A stretch of 64,000 nucleotides of DNA from Lachnospiraceae bacterium UBA3633 (GTDB lineage Bacteria; Bacillota; Clostridia; Lachnospirales; Lachnospiraceae). The position numbers and the translations under genes were made by a program. This document shows positions 58,251-64,000 of this stretch, piece after piece (the stretch's first letter is position 1; the number at the start of each line of letters is the position of its first letter). The notes beneath the pieces were generated by a model. That model had not been told where the DNA came from. It did no database searches and saw nothing but the letters and a program-made list of their open reading frames with translations. The DNA lies in the NCBI GenBank assembly GCA_002374095.1, contig DFKY01000015.1, positions 1 to 64,000 of the forward strand. The letters are read 5' to 3'.

Positions 58251-60153
58251 AAAAGAACTAAAAAAGGTAGTAGCACTTTTTACTATTTTTAACTTACTTT
58301 TTTCAACTTTTACTTATGCTGATACAGTAGTTATAGGTAGCGCACCTGGTACAAATGACGGAAGGACAATGAGCGCCAATGCAAGTACAGCGTATCTACA
58401 AAATCAATATACTGGTCCTGGGCTTGCACCTAATTCTTCATTGACAGGGCTTACCCCGATACAAGGAATTAATTATCAGCAATCAAATGGTCAAAATCCT
58501 GTAGCATATGGAGCAAATGACCATGCGCCTACAACAAGCATACTTTACTCGCCTTCTTCAAAGCTCACGGGTGATACGACAAGTACAGTCAACACAAGTG
58601 TTCTTGCTTCTAATTATGTAAATTATAATACAGGTAGTGGTGAATCAGTATCAAGTGGTGGACCTACAGTAAGTCATGAGAGCATGAGTCCATCAAGAGA
58701 AAAGAGTACCAATAATATAACTGATACCAATACTCCAAGTGCAGTTACTGGACCTACAGCAAATACGACTCAGCAAGCATCAACTGCAGCAGTGAGTGCA
58801 TCAAATGAAATAGTATATAAGGCAAATGATAATATACAAGCAGCAAAGCCATCAATAAATGCATCAGGGGCAATAGTAGTTAATGCTACTACAAGACAAA
58901 TATATTATGCAAAAGGTGGCTTCACTACTTTCCATCCAGCATCTCTTGTAAATCTTGTCACAGCAGCAATACTTGTAGCCAATAAAGATTTGGAAGCAGA
59001 ACTCACAGTTTCAGCTTCTGCTATAGCGGGTCTTGAATCAGGAGCAACTACTGCTGGATTAAAAGCGGGGGATAAGATAAAAGTGCGTGATGCACTTGGA
59101 GCTATGTTTGTAGGATCATGTTGTGACGTAGCCAACGTTGTGGCAGAAAACTTGGCAGGAAGTGTAGAAGCGTTTGTCAACATCATGAATCAGACAGCAA
59201 AAAGTTGGGGATGTCTTAATACAGTATTTACAAATCCGACAGGACTCAATAATGATGCCCAAAAGACAACAACATATGATATGGCTATAATAATGGATAA
59301 AGCGACAGCAAATCCTACATTAAAGCTTATGCTTCAACAAAGTCAATATGTCCTACCAGCTACATCAGGAAGAGCAGCAAAGACACTTAATACTCGCAAC
59401 AAGATTCTTGTAAAAGGTGATGCTAATTATTATGAAGGAATATCAGCAAGTAGACTTGGATATACAAGTAAAGCATTATATACTATAGCATCAGAGCTTG
59501 ACTATAATGGCAATAGGATTATAGCAGTAGTATTAAATACAAAAAATGCCCAGTGGACAGACACTAAAAAACTTCTGAATTTTGCTAAGGTGGCATCTCT
59601 TGAACCAGCAGCTCAAAATGCAGAAAGATATGAGACATCATTTAACACAAATAATAGTGGTGCTGGATCTGGTGTAGTCAATGCACCGGTTACAGCAAGT
59701 AACCAGTTGCCAGTAAGTGGCTATCAAGGTCAAGGTACAGCACAAAATTATAATACTAACCAAGCTAATACACAAAATCAAGTAACCACTCAAAACGGAG
59801 ATACAGCAGGCTCATGGGCTAAAGATTCTACTGGATGGTATTTTGTAAAGAGTAGTGGAGCAAGAGCTGTTAATGAGTGGATAAAAGAAAATAGCAAACT
59901 TTATTGTGTGGATTCTAAAGGATACATGATTACAGGATGGAGACAGATGTCCAATGGAAATACATACTATTTTGACCCATCCACAGGAGAGCTTCGTTAC
60001 AACACATGGGTCAATGTGTCAACAGGGTCATATTATTTACAAGGTGATGGAGCACTTGCTAAAGCAAATGCAGGCCAGACTATGAATATAACTACATCAG
60101 TAGGAACTTATACTATAGATGATACAGGAAAAGCTATAGCTAAAGTATCATAA
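58243..60153 (+). CDS. Choline-binding pseudo-carboxypeptidase (S11 fold, catalytic motifs lost)
   Basis: 636 residues. Signal peptide (TYA-D), a Ser/Thr/Asn-rich linker to about residue 205, a peptidase S11/DacA-like domain (about 208-450), a second linker, and about four choline-type cell-wall-binding repeats at the end (GWYFVKSSGARAVNEWI, GYMITGWRQMSNGNTYYFD). Compared with dacA in this window, SLTK is SLVN (S234, N237), SAN is SCC (292-294) and KTG is RLG (404-406). The acylation apparatus is thus incomplete and the domain should not cut peptides. It may bind stem peptides or act as a scaffold at phosphocholine-bearing walls (inference). AAGGAGGA upstream; overlaps ftsH by 8 bp. Confidence 0.87.
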   Translation: MYKKELKKVVALFTIFNLLFSTFTYADTVVIGSAPGTNDGRTMSANASTAYLQNQYTGPGLAPNSSLTGLTPIQGINYQQSNGQNPVAYGANDHAPTTSILYSPSSKLTGDTTSTVNTSVLASNYVNYNTGSGESVSSGGPTVSHESMSPSREKSTNNITDTNTPSAVTGPTANTTQQASTAAVSASNEIVYKANDNIQAAKPSINASGAIVVNATTRQIYYAKGGFTTFHPASLVNLVTAAILVANKDLEAELTVSASAIAGLESGATTAGLKAGDKIKVRDALGAMFVGSCCDVANVVAENLAGSVEAFVNIMNQTAKSWGCLNTVFTNPTGLNNDAQKTTTYDMAIIMDKATANPTLKLMLQQSQYVLPATSGRAAKTLNTRNKILVKGDANYYEGISASRLGYTSKALYTIASELDYNGNRIIAVVLNTKNAQWTDTKKLLNFAKVASLEPAAQNAERYETSFNTNNSGAGSGVVNAPVTASNQLPVSGYQGQGTAQNYNTNQANTQNQVTTQNGDTAGSWAKDSTGWYFVKSSGARAVNEWIKENSKLYCVDSKGYMITGWRQMSNGNTYYFDPSTGELRYNTWVNVSTGSYYLQGDGALAKANAGQTMNITTSVGTYTIDDTGKAIAKVS

Positions 60154-60170
60154 TGTAAAAGGAGGATTTT

Positions 60171-61745
60171 ATGAGAGATTTTTTAAGTGAGATTAAAGCA
60201 AAAGTTGTCTACAGAAATCTTGAACCAGCAGCACTTGTTGAAGATGCGATAAGAAAGGGAGAAGGAAAGCTCACAGAGACAGGAGCACTTCTTGTAAAGA
60301 CAGGTAAGTACACTGGGCGTTCACCTAAAGATAAGTATATTGTAGATTCAGATGGTGTACATAATAAGATTGCATGGGGATCTGTCAACGTACCAACTAC
60401 AAGAGAGACATTTGAAAAAATCAGAGATCAGATCATAGAGTTTTTAAATGGAAAAGATGTCTATGTGTTTGATGGATATGCTGGTGCTGACACAAAGTAT
60501 AGAAGAAAATTTAGAATTATCAATGAACTCGCATGTCAAAATCTTTTTATACATCAACTCCTTGTGAGACCAGATGAAAATGAACTTAAAAACTATGGCG
60601 ATCCAGATTGGACAATCTTGGTTGCGCCAGGACTAAAGCTTGATGCAAAAGCGCTTGGTATCAATTCAGAAGCAGCCATAATGATAGACTATGAAAATAC
60701 AACTGCTATCATTGCAGGATCAGCTTATGCTGGAGAGATAAAGAAATCAGTATTTAGTATTATGAATTATATTATGCCAGTTGAAGAGAACATACTTCCT
60801 ATGCATTGCTCTTCCAATATGGATCCAGCTACAGGTGAGACAGCAGTATTTTTTGGCCTTTCTGGCACAGGAAAGACTACACTTTCTGCTGACCCTAAGA
60901 GAAAGCTTATAGGTGATGATGAGCATGGATGGTCAGATAAGGGAGTATTTAACTTTGAAGGCGGATGCTATGCAAAGTGTATAGATTTGAAAGAAGAAAA
61001 TGAACCAGAGATTTATCATGCTATAAGATTTGGTGCACTTGTAGAAAATGTTATAATGGATGAGAAAACAAGAAAATGTGATTATTCAGATAAGAGTATC
61101 ACAGAGAATACAAGAGTAGGATATCCAGTTGATTATATATCTAATTCACAGATACCAGGAGTTGGTGGTATACCAAAAGTTGTCGTATTCCTTACTGCAG
61201 ATGCATTTGGAGTACTTCCTCCTATATCAAGACTTGATAAAAATGCAGCTATGTATCATTTTGTGACAGGCTTTACATCAAAACTTGCTGGTACAGAGAG
61301 AGGCGTTACAGAACCACAACCTACATTCTCTACACTTTTTGGAGAACCTTTCATGCCACTTCCAGCATCAAAGTATGCAGAGATGCTTGGAGAAAGACTT
61401 GATAAATATAATACAAAAGTTTATCTTGTCAACACAGGTTGGACAGGTGGACCATATGGTGTAGGAAGTCGTATGAAATTAAAATACACTCGTGCTATGG
61501 TTACAGCAGCACTTAATGGTTCTATAGAGAAGACAGAATTTATACATGATGATACATTTAATCTTGACATACCAAAAGAAATAGCAGATTGTCCATCAGA
61601 TATTTTAAACCCTAAAGACACATGGGCTGATAAAAATGCTTATGATGAGCAAGCTAAAAAACTTGCAAGGATGTTTAAGGAGAACTTTGATAAAAAATAT
61701 CCAGATATGCCAGATGCTATAAAGAATGCAGGGCCAAAAGCTTAA
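60171..61745 (+). CDS. pckA: Phosphoenolpyruvate carboxykinase (ATP)
   Basis: 524 residues. It interconverts oxaloacetate plus ATP with PEP, CO2 and ADP; in anaerobes it often runs toward oxaloacetate. Motifs: TGKYTGRSPKDKYIV, FDGYAGAD, MHCSSNMDPATGETAVFFGLSGTGKTTLSADP (in parts, includes the P-loop), DDEHGWSDKGVFNFEGGCYAK and the C-terminal WTGGPYGVGSRM. AAAGGAGG upstream. A strong terminator follows. Confidence 0.98.
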   Translation: MRDFLSEIKAKVVYRNLEPAALVEDAIRKGEGKLTETGALLVKTGKYTGRSPKDKYIVDSDGVHNKIAWGSVNVPTTRETFEKIRDQIIEFLNGKDVYVFDGYAGADTKYRRKFRIINELACQNLFIHQLLVRPDENELKNYGDPDWTILVAPGLKLDAKALGINSEAAIMIDYENTTAIIAGSAYAGEIKKSVFSIMNYIMPVEENILPMHCSSNMDPATGETAVFFGLSGTGKTTLSADPKRKLIGDDEHGWSDKGVFNFEGGCYAKCIDLKEENEPEIYHAIRFGALVENVIMDEKTRKCDYSDKSITENTRVGYPVDYISNSQIPGVGGIPKVVVFLTADAFGVLPPISRLDKNAAMYHFVTGFTSKLAGTERGVTEPQPTFSTLFGEPFMPLPASKYAEMLGERLDKYNTKVYLVNTGWTGGPYGVGSRMKLKYTRAMVTAALNGSIEKTEFIHDDTFNLDIPKEIADCPSDILNPKDTWADKNAYDEQAKKLARMFKENFDKKYPDMPDAIKNAGPKA

Positions 61746-61754
61746 AATATAAAA

Positions 61755-61783
61755 ACGGGCGATTTTTGTCGCCCGTATTTTTA
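61755..61783. terminator. Bidirectional terminator after pckA
   Basis: ACGGGCGA (61755-61762) pairs with TCGCCCGT (61769-61776), with A-run on the left and ATTTTTATT on the right. Serves pckA and the convergent minus-strand gene. Confidence 0.9.
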
Positions 61784-62401
61784 TTCATTTGCTACAAAAG
61801 CAGTTTCTATACTATTGCCTTCAACATCTTCTACATGCACCGTGATTCGCTTTCCTGGATTTACTTGAAACTGGATAGTGCCAGAAGATTTGTCTATATA
61901 TATAGGTGAAAGTCTATTGCCATCATCATCTAAACCATAGATGCTATCGTAATTGATTTCTGATTCATTATCAAATATAGTAAATATAAGCATGTTGTTG
62001 GTTATAACTGCATTATCAAAGTCTATCGCTGGAGGAGCTATGTCTTTGGCTTCCAGTGTGGCTATGATTTGTGACTTCGCTCCATTTATGATAGAAGCAT
62101 TGATTTGATAAGAACCAACAGCTTCAGCATCAATTGTATAGATGTCATTGAGCTTGGTATATGCTATCTCTGTATCTTCATGAAAAGTCTTTACACTAGT
62201 GACGGGAAGTATAGACTCTACTCTGAATTTTATCTTTGACACTTCGTATTCGTCAGAATCTTCGCCAATTATTGATATATTGGGAACTTGTATAAATAAG
62301 TATAGTATAATGCCATTGATTAGGACAAATGGAAGTAAAAAACCAAGTAGGAATCTAAGAATTATTTCAAGAATACTCATTTTTTCTTTATTTTCATTCA
62401 T
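61781..62401 (-). CDS. Membrane-anchored protein with Ig-like extracytoplasmic domain
   Basis: 206 residues. A short cytoplasmic N-terminus, one membrane helix (about 10-35), then a beta-rich outside part with IPN, YQINASIINGAKSQIIATL, DNESEINYDSIYGLDDDGN and RITVHVEDVEGNSIETAF, like a bacterial Ig-type fold. No family recognised. Its ATG lies 9 nt after a TATAAT, and no ribosome site is present, so the message would be practically leaderless. Confidence 0.77.
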   Translation of the reverse strand: MNENKEKMSILEIILRFLLGFLLPFVLINGIILYLFIQVPNISIIGEDSDEYEVSKIKFRVESILPVTSVKTFHEDTEIAYTKLNDIYTIDAEAVGSYQINASIINGAKSQIIATLEAKDIAPPAIDFDNAVITNNMLIFTIFDNESEINYDSIYGLDDDGNRLSPIYIDKSSGTIQFQVNPGKRITVHVEDVEGNSIETAFVANE

Positions 62402-62410
62402 TTCTGTATG

Positions 62411-62439
62411 ATTATAACATATTGTAAAAATAAACTCAA
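62411..62439 (-). promoter_or_regulatory. Promoter of the 61781-62401 gene, near-leaderless
   Basis: Minus strand: TTGAGT (62439-62434), 17-nt spacer, TATAAT (62416-62411). Nine bases then ATG, giving a leader of about 2-3 nt. Confidence 0.68.
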
Positions 62440-62475
62440 TACAAGTAAGAGCTAAAAATATTAAAGGAGATAACT

Positions 62476-63771
62476 ATGAGAGAAAAGTTAGAATTATTAA
62501 CTTTGGATCAACTTCGTGAAATGGCAAAAGAAAAAGGAATTAAAGCAAGTGGAAAGCCAAAAAGCGAGGTGATAGACCTTTTGCTTAAAACTGTAGAAGA
62601 CACAGCAAAAGACGATAAAAGGCCAAGTATAATTGATGGTAATGGAGAGATTTGTACTGGAATATTTGAGATTGTGGAAGAAGCAAAATGTGGTTTCATA
62701 AGAAGTGATAATTATCTCCCTGGTATTAATGATGTATATGTATCAAGTTATCAGATAAGAAAATATGATCTTCGAAATGGTGACATACTTACAGGTATAA
62801 AGAAACATCAAAATGAAGGCGAAAAGTATCCAGCGCTTATAAAACTCATTGAGATAAATGGGATAGATGCTGAAAGCATACACAATAGACCAAAGTTTGA
62901 TAAGCTTACACCAGTATTTCCAAATCAGAAATTAAAGCTTCTTGCAAATGGTGAGAAGTCAACTATGGCGATGAGGGTTATTGATTTATTATCTCCGATA
63001 GGAAAAGGACAGAGAGGTCTTATAGTTTCACCACCAAAAGCTGGAAAGACTACACTTCTTAAGCAAGTTGCAAAGTCTATACTTAAATACAATAGGAATC
63101 TGCATCTGCTCATTCTTCTTGTTGATGAGAGACCTGAAGAAGTTACAGATATGAAGGATGAAGTACAAGGTGAAAATGTGGATATCATATATTCTACTTT
63201 TGACGAGACACCAGAGAGACATAGAAGAGTTGCAGAGATGGTGGTGGAAAGAGCAAAAAGACTTGTGGAACAAAAAGAAGATGTAGTTATACTTCTTGAT
63301 TCGTTGACAAGACTTACTCGGGCATACAATCTTATATGTGCTCCAAGCGGAAGAACTTTATCAGGAGGACTTGATCCGGCATCACTTCATATGCCAAAGA
63401 AATTTTTTGGTGCTGCAAGAAATATGAAAGAAGGAGGCTCTCTTACTATACTTGCTACAGCACTTGTTGATACTGGATCTCGTATGGATGATGTAATCTA
63501 CGAAGAGTTTAAGGGCACTGGTAATATGGAACTTGTGCTTGATAGAAAATTACAGGAACGTAGGATATTCCCTGCTATTGATATCCAAAAGAGTGGCACA
63601 AGAAAAGATGATTTATTGCTCACAGAAAGAGAACTTGAAGCAGCCAATTATGTGCATAAACTTGTAAATGACCAAAGAAAAGAAGAGTCTATAGAGATTA
63701 TACTTGATCTTTTTGATAGGACAGAATCAAATGATGACTTTATATTTTTACTAAACAAAATGAAAGAGTAG
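62476..63771 (+). CDS. rho: Transcription termination factor Rho
   Basis: 431 residues. Hexameric RNA helicase that ends transcription. N-terminal Rho_N helical domain (LTLDQLREMAKEKGIKASGKP), cold-shock-like RNA-binding domain (GEICTGIFEIVEEAKCGFIRS), Walker A GLIVSPPKAGKTTLLKQ, VDERPEEVTDM, the Q-loop/R-loop region LDSLTRLTRAYN and SGGLDPASLHMPKKFFGAARN (in parts). It lacks long insertion segments. AAAGGAGA upstream of the ATG. Confidence 0.98.
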   Translation: MREKLELLTLDQLREMAKEKGIKASGKPKSEVIDLLLKTVEDTAKDDKRPSIIDGNGEICTGIFEIVEEAKCGFIRSDNYLPGINDVYVSSYQIRKYDLRNGDILTGIKKHQNEGEKYPALIKLIEINGIDAESIHNRPKFDKLTPVFPNQKLKLLANGEKSTMAMRVIDLLSPIGKGQRGLIVSPPKAGKTTLLKQVAKSILKYNRNLHLLILLVDERPEEVTDMKDEVQGENVDIIYSTFDETPERHRRVAEMVVERAKRLVEQKEDVVILLDSLTRLTRAYNLICAPSGRTLSGGLDPASLHMPKKFFGAARNMKEGGSLTILATALVDTGSRMDDVIYEEFKGTGNMELVLDRKLQERRIFPAIDIQKSGTRKDDLLLTERELEAANYVHKLVNDQRKEESIEIILDLFDRTESNDDFIFLLNKMKE

Positions 63772-63775
63772 TTGT

Positions 63776-64000
63776 ATGGATAGATTTAGCGATAAAAATT
63801 TTGGTGGAGACATAAAGATATTACATCTGCTTGACGGAGCAAGAGAAGCTATAGGTCTTACGGTAATAATAGATGTATTTAGGTGCTTTACTTTTGAAGC
63901 TTTCGCATTATATGGCGGTGCAAAGAAAATATATCTTACAGATGATATAGAGTATTGTAGGAAATTGAAAGAAGAACACAACGATTTTATAATTGCTGGA
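63776..64000 (+). CDS. 2-phosphosulfolactate phosphatase-like protein (ComB family), 5' part
   Basis: First 75 codons only; the gene runs off the window. The sequence (LTVIIDVFRCFTFEAFALYGGAKKIYL, read in parts; then DDIEYCRKLKEEHND and IIAG) matches the start of ComB-like proteins, where DVFRA/CxT and a later GER motif form the active site. In this family it would hydrolyse 2-phosphosulfolactate, but in Clostridia the true substrate is uncertain. It starts 4 nt after rho without a clear ribosome site. Confidence 0.72.
   Translation, partial: MDRFSDKNFGGDIKILHLLDGAREAIGLTVIIDVFRCFTFEAFALYGGAKKIYLTDDIEYCRKLKEEHNDFIIAG

Noticed and set aside
1..64000. CRISPR arrays, integrases, transposases or phage genes
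   Set aside because: No regularly spaced repeats and no recombinase or phage-type proteins were found; the only accessory signs are the 38-45 kb island with vapBC and the palindrome.

Overview
The window is a low-GC (about one third G+C by eye), Gram-positive type chromosome segment. Genes are tightly packed, often overlapping, with strong AGGAGG-type ribosome sites, heavy use of ATA (Ile) and AGA (Arg) codons, three tRNA genes without an encoded CCA, a Gram-positive set of housekeeping genes (mrnC, recX, clpXP-tig, rsmE, glycyl-tRNA synthetase of the single-chain type) and ferredoxin-dependent 2-oxoacid metabolism. This fits an anaerobic member of the Clostridia, plausibly a Lachnospiraceae-like organism. 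The genus cannot be fixed from the sequence alone.

Layout. 1-830: tRNA-Asn and a lipoprotein. 830-4376: a choline locus, with a fused winged-helix / nucleotidyltransferase / choline-kinase-like protein divergent from a BCCT transporter. 4475-6152: recA-recX. 6284-12604: carbamate kinase, rsmE, lipoproteins, a PstS-like binding protein, moaA. 12675-25263: a long plus-strand run of housekeeping genes (metG, traX-like, yqeY-like, ispF, cysS, mrnC, tRNA-Leu, rlmB, uvrC, ispG, miaA). 25385-27059: a histone H1-like protein and an rRNA m5C methyltransferase. 27091-34566 (minus): NlpC/P60 lipoprotein, two-component system, D,D-carboxypeptidase and tRNA-Arg as one operon, then a second BCCT transporter. 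34669-38258: a 2-oxoacid:ferredoxin oxidoreductase (alpha, beta, gamma) plus the alpha part of an ADP-forming acyl-CoA synthetase. 38259-44803: an accessory island with a roughly 400-bp imperfect palindrome, three paralogous secreted proteins and a vapBC-type toxin-antitoxin pair. 44974-50991: SGNH hydrolase-like protein, then greA, glycyl-tRNA synthetase, a DUF1538 membrane protein, thiT, thiN and two P-II-like proteins. 51149-64000: two exported proteins, tig, clpP, clpX, ftsH, a choline-binding pseudo-carboxypeptidase, pckA, a membrane-anchored protein, rho and the start of a comB-like gene.

How parts fit together. The two BCCT loci share an unusual regulatory architecture. In each, two consensus sigma-A promoters face each other across a short divergent intergenic region, and each carries TGTTCA-N24-TGAACA with exactly the same 24-nt spacing. 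This ties choline or betaine uptake, the choline kinase/cytidylyltransferase fusion and the 2-oxoacid oxidoreductase operon into one apparent regulon. The winged-helix domain of the fusion protein is the obvious candidate regulator (inference). A choline-binding-repeat protein near the right end has lost all three catalytic motifs of its carboxypeptidase-like domain and looks like a wall-bound pseudoenzyme. It fits the idea that this cell carries phosphocholine on its envelope.

Other notable items are three promoters placed so that the transcripts should be leaderless, two tRNA genes wedged into protein operons with 0-4 nt of spacing, a UvrC without its C-terminal helix-hairpin-helix domain, and an operon joining a DUF1538 membrane protein with two divergent P-II-like proteins.
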